This document shows, in pieces, positions 20,701 to 28,275 of a stretch of 41,260 nucleotides of DNA (positions are counted from its first letter, which is position 1; every line of letters starts with the position of its first letter). A program made the translations under genes and the position numbers. The stretch is from Gemmobacter nectariphilus. Lineage in GTDB: Bacteria > Pseudomonadota > Alphaproteobacteria > Rhodobacterales > Rhodobacteraceae. The notes below the pieces were generated by a model, which had not been told where the DNA came from, did no database searches, and was given only the letters and a program-made list of their open reading frames with translations. Location of the stretch: assembly GCA_020721445.1 (NCBI GenBank), contig DYMU01000024.1, forward strand, positions 1-41,260, given 5' to 3'.

Positions 20701-21216
20701 ATTGGCGATCTGGTGCTGACCCGCGACAGCGGGGTGCAGCCGATCCGCTGGGTCGGGCGGCGTGATTTGTGCGCGGTGGATCTGCTGGTCAAACCCGCGC
20801 TGCGCCCGGTTCTGATCGCCAGAGGTGCCCTTGGGGCAGGGCAGCCGTGCCGCGACATGCTGGTGTCGCCGCAGCACCGGATGCTGGTCGAAGGCAGCTT
20901 GCCCGAGTTCCTGTTTGGCGAGACCGAGGTTCTGGTGGCTGCGCTGCACCTTGTCGGGCGTCCCGGTATTTCGCGGACAATGCCGCCGGGGATCAGCTAT
21001 ATCCACGTCATGTGCGACCAGCATGAGATCGTGCAGGCTGACGGTTGCTGGACCGAAAGCTTTCAGCCGGGCGGGACCACGCTGGCCGGCATGGCGGCGG
21101 CTCAACGCCATGAGGTTCTGACCCTGTTCCCCGAGCTTGCCGATGACCCGCTGTCCTATCCGGCGGCACGCGCCACGCTGAAGCCGCATGAGGTGCAGGT
21201 GCTGTTCGCGGCCTGA
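17785..21216 (+). CDS. Large RTX calcium-binding protein with C-terminal Hint domain (second of pair)
   Basis: The protein (1143 aa) starts directly in RTX repeats (NGNNRNNTLNGD) without a LamG module. RTX block 1 covers about 10-220. A non-repetitive domain of about 170 residues at 222-390 (LIQLGTYADVDADESDDG, AVVIQMTDGRVFLAPE) interrupts the array. RTX blocks then resume to about 930 with some spacer modules. The Hint_2 domain begins at Cys952 (CFTPGTAITTPQGPR), with SPQHRML (His1031) and CDQHEIVQADGCWTESFQPG. The tail LFPEL...AARATLKPHEVQVL matches the first protein. Probably calcium-folded and type I secreted. No strong ribosome-binding site is visible: aaagga is 15 bases upstream, and a hairpin (ccacat/atgtgg) lies before the start. 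Confidence 0.88.
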   Translation: MAVINGNNRNNTLNGDTVANDLNDLINANGGNDVVNAGLGNDTVYGGTGNDTLNGQDGDDIAYGEAGADRLFGGAGNDTLDGGTENDSLDGGEGNDLLLGGAGTDTLLGANGDDTLDGGAGNDVINGGGGRDTASYAAETAGVNVNLNTGSASGTTSGTDSLISVENVIGTAQNDTITGNNDANLIDAGAGNDLVDAGPGADTVFGGAGNDTLVMGSDDGAVFATETQELTYNLIQLGTYADVDADESDDGLSENAGALSITHGSVSDPLSNHIVRATAVDLNGDDTLSDNDAGATSEYFLIDGQQAFLDSTQAYNATVTFADGSSGTFTAVVIQMTDGRVFLAPEIATNADSALLTSGPITSITLGDVVSADAGLYATRLDSGYFSTNDSDLAYGGDGDDVIEGGLGDDTLSGDAGSDTLDGGTGNDFLNGGDDTDLIQGGDGNDTIYFGAGDDTVFGGAGDDLIDDLPGQILSGTNVIDAGDGNDTVWSGGGDDTILGGLGDDLIYGEDDNDLLSGDDGQDTVFGGAGLDTLSGDDGVDSLDGGLGDDSLEGGTGNDTLSGGDGNDTLNGGDGDDALFGGAGNDLSVGGLGNDTIDTGTGIDTVDAGDGDDLVTLQGTGGVAFGGAGSDTLNGGVGSTLQGGDGQDVLVSGGGNSLLDGGADRDIIYAMAGDTITGGATGDDVDVMYLDWSQVESIAYDETDTESGVVTFLGGGTVTFSDIENVRYVGAVDGSDAGDVMAPGYADAQGDQIDGSDGNDDTIFGYGGNDSIDAGAGRDTVYGGTGDDTITGSNGLFHGDDGADRIEVALTDGEAALFGGAGNDTLIASNTLGDMMIDGGDGDDAIIATGGGAGDDIYGGAGNDTLTATGSFGVVDGGDDRDTIILGAGFQGSVSGGSGGDDFDTLDLREFGKANTNIIFGGPQDGIVQFLNPDGSVASEITFSDIENVIPCFTPGTAITTPQGPRLVQDLQIGDLVLTRDSGVQPIRWVGRRDLCAVDLLVKPALRPVLIARGALGAGQPCRDMLVSPQHRMLVEGSLPEFLFGETEVLVAALHLVGRPGISRTMPPGISYIHVMCDQHEIVQADGCWTESFQPGGTTLAGMAAAQRHEVLTLFPELADDPLSYPAARATLKPHEVQVLFAA

Positions 21217-21338
21217 CCGCCGCCAGGATGCCCCTGCTGCGGGGATCGGAAAAGGCAGGGCTGGTGCGGCCAAGATCAGGGGTTTGACCTTTTGCCGCTG
21301 TTGCGCCAGCCTTGTCGCCAATAAAGCCGGATCATGCC

Positions 21339-22382
21339 ATGGACGCCCGCCTGCACGCCGCCTTTGACCGTCAGGCAACAGCCTGCGCGGCGCTTGGGTC
21401 AGACTTTACCGCCCGGCTGATGCGGATCATGGCGCAGGTCTGGCCATCTGACACCGGCCTTGCGCAGCGCGCGGCCGCGTGGCCGGGCGAGATTGGCCCA
21501 GGCGGGGCCTCGCTGCCATTGCGCATCGCGGGCGGCTTGCATGCGCTGGTGCTGGAGGGCAAGGATGCGGCGCTGGTGGCGGCCTATCCGCCGCATCAGG
21601 CCGGCGACGGCGTCCTGGCGCAAGCTGTGGCCCGGGCATTGCACAGCCATGACGCAGCGCTGTGCGACTGGACCCGCACGGCACCGCAAACCAACGAGGT
21701 CGGGCGCAGCGCCGTGCTTCTGGCGGCGGCGGCCGAGCTGACGGCGCGCTTTGGTCTGCCGCTGGTGCTTTCGGAACTGGGGGCGAGTGCCGGGTTGAAC
21801 CTGTGGTTTGACCGCTTCGCGCTGCACCTGCCCGGCCCGCCGCGGTCTGCCGGGGTGTTGGGAACCGCCGACAGCACGGTGGTGCTGCGGCCCGACTGGC
21901 AGGGCGTGTCCCCGCCTGTGACGCAGATCGGGGTGGCCGAGCGGCACGGGGTGGACCTGAACCCGCTGGACCCGGTGCGCGACCGGATCCGGCTGATGGC
22001 CTTTGTCTGGCCCGATCAGACCGACCGTCTGGCCCGGCTGCGCGCGGCCCTTGGCGTGGCCCAAAGCGGCTGTGTGACGCAATCCGATGCGGCGGACTGG
22101 CTGGAGGCGCGACTGCTGACGCCAATGCCGGGGCATATGCATCTGGTCTATCACACCATCGCGCATCAGTATTTCCCGGCGCCGACCCAAGGCCGCATCG
22201 CGCGGGCGATGCAGGCGGCGGGCGCGCGGGCGACACCGCAGGCGCCGCTGGCCTGGCTGGCGATGGAGGCCGATGGCGGCGATGGTGCCGGGCTGACCCT
22301 GCGGCTGTGGCCCGGGGATCGGCGGTTTGATCTGGGCCGCGCGGGGTTCCATGGCCAATGGCTGCGCTGGCGGGGGATGTAA
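21339..22382 (+). CDS. DUF2332 family protein
   Basis: The 347-aa cytosolic protein belongs to DUF2332. The family signature ELGASAGLNLWFDRF is near residue 150, with NEVGRSAVLLAAAAEL before it and GVDLNPLDP and VYHTIAHQYF after it. A glycine-rich E-GASAG loop like this recalls methyltransferase-type folds, but no function is established and I assign none. The start at 21339 (MDARLHAAFDRQA) is preferred to a TTG nine codons upstream. It is convergent with the dehydrogenase gene, with hairpins and a dispersed repeat between them. Confidence 0.85.
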   Translation: MDARLHAAFDRQATACAALGSDFTARLMRIMAQVWPSDTGLAQRAAAWPGEIGPGGASLPLRIAGGLHALVLEGKDAALVAAYPPHQAGDGVLAQAVARALHSHDAALCDWTRTAPQTNEVGRSAVLLAAAAELTARFGLPLVLSELGASAGLNLWFDRFALHLPGPPRSAGVLGTADSTVVLRPDWQGVSPPVTQIGVAERHGVDLNPLDPVRDRIRLMAFVWPDQTDRLARLRAALGVAQSGCVTQSDAADWLEARLLTPMPGHMHLVYHTIAHQYFPAPTQGRIARAMQAAGARATPQAPLAWLAMEADGGDGAGLTLRLWPGDRRFDLGRAGFHGQWLRWRGM

Positions 22383-22387
22383 CGGCA

Positions 22388-22409
22388 CGGTCTTTCTGGC
22401 GAAAGACCG
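22388..22409. terminator. Hairpin between convergent genes
   Basis: CGGTCTTTC (22388-22396) pairs perfectly with GAAAGACCG (22401-22409) around the loop tggc, starting 6 bases after the DUF2332 stop. No T tract follows. A second strong hairpin, part of the adjacent dispersed repeat, begins 3 bases later. Confidence 0.55.
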
Positions 22410-22411
22410 CA

Positions 22412-22483
22412 AGGGGGGCTGTCTGCCCCCCTCGGCGCGGGGGCCGCGCCTCACCCCCCGAGGATATTTCTTGAAAGAGAAAG
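22412..22483 (+). repeat. Dispersed Rhodobacteraceae-type repeat, copy 2
   Basis: The repeat starts with a perfect hairpin (aggggggc-tgtct-gcccccct, 22412-22432), then a second G/C block, then ccccccgaggatatttc and the tail gaaagagaaag. The same order (gggggctgtctgccccc hairpin, ccccgagg, tattt, aagaggaaa) is found on the minus strand at 28252-28201. It is oriented with the upstream gene DUF2332. Confidence 0.75.
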
Positions 22484-22571
22484 CCCAAGGGCGGGCGTGG
22501 CGTTTGGGCAAGGGGGGGCGAGTTCCGCGATCGGCGGCCATGTTGGCGGCGCACGGCGCGCGTCTTTGCCC

Positions 22572-24992
22572 TTAGCCCCGCATCCGCCCGCCATCGTCCC
22601 ACAATGGCGCAAGGTGCAGGCGGGCGGGGTGGCGCTGGCCAAGGATCTCGATCTCGACACACAGGCCATCGTGGATGGTCGGCGCCGGCAAAAAGCCGAT
22701 GGCGACGGACTGGCCGGTGGTGTGGCTGAAGCCGCCAGAGGTGCAATGGCCGACAACGCTGTTGTTCAGCCAGATCGGTTCCCATGCCACAACATCGGCA
22801 TCAACGGCATCGACGATGAAGGTCGCAAGGCGGCGTTTCGGGCCGGTGGCGCGTTCGGCAACGGCGGCGGCGCGGCCGATCCAGTCGCAGGGCTTGGTCC
22901 AGGCGATGAAGCGGTCAAGCCCGGTCTCAGCCGGGGTATGGTCGGGCGTGACTTCGCGGCCCCAGCTGCCAAAGCCCTTGTCAAGACGCAGGCTCATCAT
23001 CGCGCGCATGCCGAAGGGGCGGAGGCCAAGATCGGTGCCCTGTTCGGTCAGGATATCCCACAGGTGGCGGACCGACATCTGGTCGGTGAGAATTTCATAC
23101 CCCAGATCGCCGGTGTAGCTGACGCGCTGCACAAGGCAGTTGGCCATGCCGACGGTCAGGGGCCGCACGTCCATGAAGCGAAAGGTCTGGGGCGAGACAT
23201 CGGCGCGGATGACGCGCGACAGCAAGGCGCGGGCGTTTGGCCCGGCGATCTGAAAGCCGGAGCGGCTGTCTGAGATGTTCTCGACCGTGACGCCGGGTTC
23301 GGCATGGCTTTCGAACCAGCGCATATGCCAAGCTTGGGCCGCGTAGCTGGCGGTCAGTTGAAACTCGGTGTCCGACAGGCAGGACACGGTAAAATCACCG
23401 ATGATCCTGCCCGATGGGGCCAGCATCGGGGTCAGGGCAAGGCGACCGGGTTCGGGGAGGCGGCCCGCCATGATGCGGTCAAGCCAGGCCCGGGCCCCTG
23501 CGCCGGTGACGCGGTATTTGCCGAAGTTCTGCACCTCGTTGATGCCGACGCCATGGCGCACCGCCAGCACCTCGGCCTTTGTCGCCTCCCAGGCATTCGA
23601 GCGTTTGAAGCTGGGCATCTCGTGGCGCGGATCGCCGGGCAGGGCGTGGTAATTCACCACCTCAAGCCCGTATTGCTGGCCCCAGACCGCATTCATCTGA
23701 TCGAAGACCGGATACATCGGCGTGGTGCGGAAGGGCCGGGCTGCGGGGCGTTCTTCGTTTGGATAGCTGACCGAAAACCGCATCTGATAGGTCTCGATCA
23801 CCTTGGGCACGGTATAGCCGGGGCTGGTCCAGCCGCCAAAGCGTGCCACGTCAAAGCCGCGCGGGTCGCGTTCAACCTCGCCTTCGATCATCCATTGCGC
23901 CAGCGCCAGGCCCATGCCGCCGCCCTGGGAAAAGCCCGCCATCACCGCGCAGGCCGACCAGTAGTTGCGCAATCCCGGCACCGGGCCGATCAGCGGGTTG
24001 CCGTCGGGGGCAAAGGTGAACGGGCCATGGATCACCCGCTTGACGCCCGCGCGTTGCAGCACCGGAAACCGGCGGCAGGCGAAGGTGACCGAATCCTCGA
24101 TCTTGTCGAACTGCTCGTTCAGCAATTCGTGGCCAAAGTCCCATGGCGTGCCATCCACCGCCCAAGGTTCGCAGGGTTTTTCGTAAAAGCCGATGCACAG
24201 GCCGCGGCCTTCCTGGCGCAGATAGGATTCGCCGCCCGGGTCCATCACATGTGGGAACTCGCGGCCCGATTTGAGGATGTCGATGATTTCGGGGATGTCG
24301 TCGGTGACGATGTATTGGTGCGCCATTGGCAACAATGGCAGGTAAACCCCGGCCATTGCCCCGATTTCGCGCGCCCAAAGCCCACCCGCATTGACCAGAT
24401 GTTCACAGGTGATGGTACCGTTTTCGGTCACAACCTCCCAGCCATCCTTGGTCGGGTTCGTCTCCAGCACCCGGTTGTGCAAGATGATGTCGGCCCCCGC
24501 CATCCGCGCGGCGCGTGCATAGGCATGGGTGGTGCCCGACGGGTCAAGGTGGCCATCCAAGGGGTCATAAAGCGCGCCAAGGATGCCTGTCAGGTTCACC
24601 ATGCCATCGGTCAGCCGGGCAATTTCCTCTGGCCCCAGGATCTCGGTATCCAGCCCCATGGTGCGGTGTTTTGCGCGCTCGGCCTGCAACTGCTCGAACC
24701 GGGCTTCGTTGTCGGCCAGCGTCAGGCCACCGACATGGTGCAAGCCGCAGGACATGCCGGTTATCGCCTCAAGCTCTTTGTACAGGCGGATGGTATAGCC
24801 TTGCAGCGCCGCCATGTTGGTGTCGCCGTTCAGGGTGTGAAAGCCACCCGCCGCATGCCATGTGCTGCCGCTTGTCAACTCGGACCGTTCGATCAGCGTC
24901 ACATCCGACCAGCCCAGATTGGTCAGGTGATACAGCACCGAACAGCCGACAACACCGCCGCCGATCACGACCACACGGGTATGGGATTTCAT
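22572..24992 (-). CDS. GcvT-family FAD-dependent dehydrogenase (dimethylglycine/sarcosine dehydrogenase-like)
   Basis: The protein (806 aa) has an N-terminal FAD-binding DAO domain (GGGVVG at 11-16; SGSTWHAAG at 41-49, where His46 matches the covalent flavin-linking histidine of dimethylglycine dehydrogenase) and C-terminal GCV_T and GCV_T_C domains from about residue 430 (YPVFDQMNAVWGQQYGLEVVN onward in parts). Enzymes of this layout oxidise N-methyl groups of dimethylglycine, sarcosine or related amines and hand the one-carbon unit to tetrahydrofolate. The exact substrate cannot be read from sequence. The start at 24992 (MKSHTRVVVIGGG) fits the fold; upstream codons do not. It lies 131 bases downstream of livM on the same strand, after the whole LIV transporter cluster, which suggests that the transporter imports its substrate or a precursor. 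Confidence 0.88.
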   Translation of the reverse strand: MKSHTRVVVIGGGVVGCSVLYHLTNLGWSDVTLIERSELTSGSTWHAAGGFHTLNGDTNMAALQGYTIRLYKELEAITGMSCGLHHVGGLTLADNEARFEQLQAERAKHRTMGLDTEILGPEEIARLTDGMVNLTGILGALYDPLDGHLDPSGTTHAYARAARMAGADIILHNRVLETNPTKDGWEVVTENGTITCEHLVNAGGLWAREIGAMAGVYLPLLPMAHQYIVTDDIPEIIDILKSGREFPHVMDPGGESYLRQEGRGLCIGFYEKPCEPWAVDGTPWDFGHELLNEQFDKIEDSVTFACRRFPVLQRAGVKRVIHGPFTFAPDGNPLIGPVPGLRNYWSACAVMAGFSQGGGMGLALAQWMIEGEVERDPRGFDVARFGGWTSPGYTVPKVIETYQMRFSVSYPNEERPAARPFRTTPMYPVFDQMNAVWGQQYGLEVVNYHALPGDPRHEMPSFKRSNAWEATKAEVLAVRHGVGINEVQNFGKYRVTGAGARAWLDRIMAGRLPEPGRLALTPMLAPSGRIIGDFTVSCLSDTEFQLTASYAAQAWHMRWFESHAEPGVTVENISDSRSGFQIAGPNARALLSRVIRADVSPQTFRFMDVRPLTVGMANCLVQRVSYTGDLGYEILTDQMSVRHLWDILTEQGTDLGLRPFGMRAMMSLRLDKGFGSWGREVTPDHTPAETGLDRFIAWTKPCDWIGRAAAVAERATGPKRRLATFIVDAVDADVVAWEPIWLNNSVVGHCTSGGFSHTTGQSVAIGFLPAPTIHDGLCVEIEILGQRHPARLHLAPLWDDGGRMRG

Positions 24993-25123
24993 GGCGATGC
25001 TCCGCTGCCTTTGGCGGGCAGCGTGGCGGGACAGGCGGTGACAGGCATGTCCGGGCGCGACAGAGCGTGTCGCGGATGGACACAAGCCCTGCCACCCCCC
25101 GTTACTGTCGCGTCACTGGCGCA

Positions 25124-26470
25124 TCAGCGCCCCGGCATCAGCCCCCTTGGCGCAAAGCGCAGCACCAACAGCAGCACCACGCCCATCGTCAGCAACCGCA
25201 TATGGGCGGCGCTGTCGACAAGGTGGGTTTTCAGCGGTCCCTCCTCCAGCCCCATGGTCAGGATGTTCATCAGCCACAACCCGATGGGTTCCACCATCAC
25301 CCAAAGCCACCAGATCAGAAAGCCGCCCAAGACCGAGCCCCAATTGTTGCCCGAGCCGCCGACAATGACCATCACCCAGATCAGAAAGGTAAAGCGCAAC
25401 GGCTGATACGACCCCGGCGTCAACTGGCCATCCAGCGTGGTCATCATCGCGCCGGCGATGCCGATCACCGCGCTGCCGATGATGAAGATCTGCAAATGCC
25501 GGCGGGTCACGTCCTTGCCCATCGCCTCGGCCGACACCTCATTGTCGCGGATCGCGCGCATCATCCGGCCCCATGGGCTGTTCAGCGCGGCCTGCGATAG
25601 CCAGATCAGCACCAAAAGCACGGCGGCAAACAGCCCGCCATACGTCAGCTTGACCAGGATGGATGAGGTGGTCTGCGGGTCCAGGCCCCAGCGCGACGTC
25701 CAGTCCAGAAAGGCCGCGGATTTTTGCAGGTCAACCTCATAGGGCACCGGGCGCGGCAGACCGACGACGTTCTTGACACCGCGGGCCAGCCAGTCTTCGT
25801 TCTTCATCACCGCCAGAATGATTTCGGCAATGCCCAGCGTCGCAATCGCCAGATAATCCGACCGCAGGCCCAGCGCGGTCTTGCCGATCGCCCAGGCTGC
25901 CAGTGCCGCCAGCAAACCCCCGGCAGGCCAGGCCAGCAGCACCGGCAGACCCAGCCCGCCAATGTTGCCCGCGCTGGATGGATTGTTCGCCTCGACCGCC
26001 AGCACCGCCGGGTCAAGGATCGCGCGATAGACAAAGAACCCACCGATCAGGATTGCCAGCATCGCCAGATTGCGCAGCCGCCCCTTTGGCAGCTTGGCAT
26101 AGGCCACGACCGCCGCCGCAATACTGGCCGCGCCGAACAACAGGCCCAGCACGATGCCCATGCCGCCGGCAGCCCAGGCCCCCGGCACCGGCTGCGAGGA
26201 TACCAGCACCACCGCCAGCCCCCCCAGCGCCACAAAGCCCATGGTGCCGACCGAAAACAGCCCGGCATAGCCCCACTGGATGTTGACCCCCAAGGCCATG
26301 ATCGACGAGATCAGCGCCATGTTCAAAATCTGCAACGAAAGGTTCCAGCTTTGGAACAGGCCGGTCAGCACGAACAGCGCCGCCACCGCCGCGGCAAGCG
26401 CCAGCGTGCGGCCGCGGCTGTTGGTCGGGCTTTGCATGGTCTGGCTTTTACTGGTCTGGGGCCCGCTCAT
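25124..26470 (-). CDS. livM: Branched-chain amino acid-type ABC transporter permease LivM
   Basis: The 448-aa permease has an N-terminal helix, the conserved NIQWGYAGLFSVGTMGFVALGG segment (given here in outline), and LGLRSDYLAIATLGIAEI leading into MMRAIRDNEVSAEAMGKD, the coupling-loop motif of LivM that contacts LivG/LivF. Between about 105 and 185 it has extra hydrophobic segments (LLFGAASIAAAVVAYAKL, LAILIGGFFVYRAIL) that I do not expect in E. coli LivM. Its ATG overlaps the livH stop by 4 bases, so the two are translationally coupled. It pairs with LivH in the membrane. The substrate class is branched-chain amino acids, amides or related small polar compounds. Confidence 0.92.
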   Translation of the reverse strand: MSGPQTSKSQTMQSPTNSRGRTLALAAAVAALFVLTGLFQSWNLSLQILNMALISSIMALGVNIQWGYAGLFSVGTMGFVALGGLAVVLVSSQPVPGAWAAGGMGIVLGLLFGAASIAAAVVAYAKLPKGRLRNLAMLAILIGGFFVYRAILDPAVLAVEANNPSSAGNIGGLGLPVLLAWPAGGLLAALAAWAIGKTALGLRSDYLAIATLGIAEIILAVMKNEDWLARGVKNVVGLPRPVPYEVDLQKSAAFLDWTSRWGLDPQTTSSILVKLTYGGLFAAVLLVLIWLSQAALNSPWGRMMRAIRDNEVSAEAMGKDVTRRHLQIFIIGSAVIGIAGAMMTTLDGQLTPGSYQPLRFTFLIWVMVIVGGSGNNWGSVLGGFLIWWLWVMVEPIGLWLMNILTMGLEEGPLKTHLVDSAAHMRLLTMGVVLLLVLRFAPRGLMPGR

Positions 26471-27477
26471 ACCGATTTCCCCTTGAACAATCCGGTGGGC
26501 AGGAACAGCAGCACGATGATCAGGATCACGAAGCTGACCGCGAACTTGTATTCGGTCGACATCAGCTGCACCAAGCCCTCGGGTGCCAGACTGTCGGGCA
26601 GCAGATAGACCGCCACCTTTTTCCAGGCATAGGTCACCATCACCTCGGAAAACGCGATGACAAAGCCACCGGCAATCGCGCCCAGCGGATTGCCCAGCCC
26701 GCCGACAATCGCGGCGGCAAAGATCGGCAGCAGCAACTGGAAATAGGTAAAGGCGCTGAAGCCCTTGTCGAGGCCATAAAGCGTGCCCGCCGTGGTCGCG
26801 AGGGCCGCCGTCACGATCCAGGTCACCGCCACCACCCGGTCAGGGTTGATGCCCGACAGCAGCGCAAGGTCTTCATTGTCGGAATAGGCCCGCATCGACT
26901 TGCCGGTGCGGGTCTTTTGCAAGAACCAGAACAGCAGACCCACCGCAATCACTGCCACCCCCAGCGTCACGCCTTGGCTGGTGCGGACCGAAAGCCCCTC
27001 TTGCAACCCGGTCAGCGCCTTGAACTCGCCCGCTGTCACGATGAACCGCCCGCCATCGGCAAAGCCCACATCGCCGGTGCCGATGATGAACCGCGTGGCG
27101 GCGTTCAGCACAAACATCACCCCCAGCGAGGCCATCACCAGAATGACCGGCGCGGCCTTGACCCTGCGGTAATAGCGATAGACCACCTGATCCGTCGCCA
27201 GCAGCAGAACCGCCGTCAGCGCAATCCCCACCGGCAGCGCCAAAAGCGCGGTCGGCAGCGGCCCAAAGCTGATGCCCATCGCCTGCAAGCCCCAGGTGAT
27301 CAGGATCACGAACACCGTGCCGATCGCCATGGTGTCGCCATGCGCAAAGTTGGAAAACCGCAAGATGCCATAGATCAGCGTCGCCCCCAGCGCCCCCAGC
27401 GCCAGTTGCGCGCCATAGGCCAGACCGGGGATGAAGACGAAGTTGAGAAAGGCCACGAGGGCGTTGAGGATATCCAT
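26467..27477 (-). CDS. livH: Branched-chain amino acid-type ABC transporter permease LivH
   Basis: This 336-aa permease has about eight membrane segments. Characteristic stretches are GILRFSNFAHGDTMAIG, VYRYYRRVKAAPVILVMASLG, MRAYSDNEDLALLSGI (cytoplasmic coupling loop) and PIFAAAIVGGLGNPLGAIAGG near the C-terminus. It lies only 3 bases after livF and overlaps livM by 4, so livF-livH-livM form a tight transcription unit. With LivM it forms the membrane channel. Confidence 0.93.
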   Translation of the reverse strand: MDILNALVAFLNFVFIPGLAYGAQLALGALGATLIYGILRFSNFAHGDTMAIGTVFVILITWGLQAMGISFGPLPTALLALPVGIALTAVLLLATDQVVYRYYRRVKAAPVILVMASLGVMFVLNAATRFIIGTGDVGFADGGRFIVTAGEFKALTGLQEGLSVRTSQGVTLGVAVIAVGLLFWFLQKTRTGKSMRAYSDNEDLALLSGINPDRVVAVTWIVTAALATTAGTLYGLDKGFSAFTYFQLLLPIFAAAIVGGLGNPLGAIAGGFVIAFSEVMVTYAWKKVAVYLLPDSLAPEGLVQLMSTEYKFAVSFVILIIVLLFLPTGLFKGKSV

Positions 27478-27480
27478 GGC

Positions 27481-28191
27481 TCAGCCCCCCAGAAACGATT
27501 TGCGCACGTCAGGGTCGGCCAGCAGCGCGCGCCCGGTATCGGTAAAGCGGTTGGCACCTTGCACCAGCACATAGCCGCGGTCGGCAATCTCCAGCGCTTG
27601 GCGCGCGTTCTGCTCCACCATCAGGATCGAGATTCCGGTCCGCGCGACCTCGATGATGCGGTCAAACAACTCGTCCATCACGATGGGCGACACGCCGGCA
27701 GTGGGTTCGTCCAGCATCAGCACGCTTGGCTGCGTCATCAGCGCGCGCCCCACCGCCACCTGCTGGCGCTGCCCGCCCGACAACTCGCCCGCCGCCTGAT
27801 GGCGCTTGTCGCGCAGGATCGGGAACAGGTGATAGACCTGCTCCATCGTGGCCCGAATGTCATCGCGGCGCAGGAACGCCCCCATTTCAAGGTTTTCCTC
27901 CACCGTCATCGAGGTAAAGATGTTGTGGGTCTGCGGCACAAAGGCCATGCCCTTGGCCACCCGCGCCTGAGGGCTCAGCGCTGTGATATCCTCGCCCTGC
28001 AACCGCACCGCGCCCTGACGCAAAGACAGCATGCCAAACACCGCCTTCATCGCGGTTGACTTGCCTGCGCCATTTGGGCCGACGATCACCGCGATCTGGC
28101 CCTTTTCCACGGCGATCGTGCACCCATGCAGGATATCTGCCCCGCCATAGCCGCCGGTCATCATATCGCCAATCAGAAACGGCTCAGACAT
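27481..28191 (-). CDS. livF: ABC transporter ATP-binding protein LivF
   Basis: This ATPase (236 aa) has Walker A GPNGAGKST, signature LSGGQRQQVAVGRAL, Walker B VLMLDEPTAG, and the switch region MVEQNARQAL typical of LivF. The start at 28191 (MSEPFLIGDMM) is preferred because the 27 upstream in-frame codons fall in the dispersed repeat between livG and livF. It energises the LivH/LivM permease together with LivG. Confidence 0.95.
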   Translation of the reverse strand: MSEPFLIGDMMTGGYGGADILHGCTIAVEKGQIAVIVGPNGAGKSTAMKAVFGMLSLRQGAVRLQGEDITALSPQARVAKGMAFVPQTHNIFTSMTVEENLEMGAFLRRDDIRATMEQVYHLFPILRDKRHQAAGELSGGQRQQVAVGRALMTQPSVLMLDEPTAGVSPIVMDELFDRIIEVARTGISILMVEQNARQALEIADRGYVLVQGANRFTDTGRALLADPDVRKSFLGG

Positions 28192-28200
28192 CCTGACACC

Positions 28201-28252
28201 CTTTCCTCTTGGTGAAAATACCCTCGGGGGTCCGGGGGCAGACAGCCCCCGG
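28201..28252 (-). repeat. Dispersed Rhodobacteraceae-type repeat, copy 3
   Basis: Read on the minus strand this is a perfect hairpin (ccgggggc-tgtct-gcccccgg, 28252-28232), then acccccgagggtatttt and an accaagaggaaag tail. It lies between livG and livF in the direction of transcription, so it will be part of the liv mRNA and could act as a stabilising or pausing structure. Confidence 0.75.
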
Positions 28253-28275
28253 CGGACGGCCATCGCAAACACGCC

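Noticed and set aside
15569-21378. Long minus-strand open frames opposite the RTX genes (392, 321 and 477 codons)
   Set aside because: They are repetitive Val/Ile/Ala-rich mirror images of the GGxGxD-encoding repeats and have no independent start signals or known domains.
23304-25406. A 700-codon plus-strand frame opposite the dehydrogenase gene
   Set aside because: It is antisense to a protein with intact FAD and GcvT motifs and has His/Ala/Gln-rich sequence without recognisable domains.
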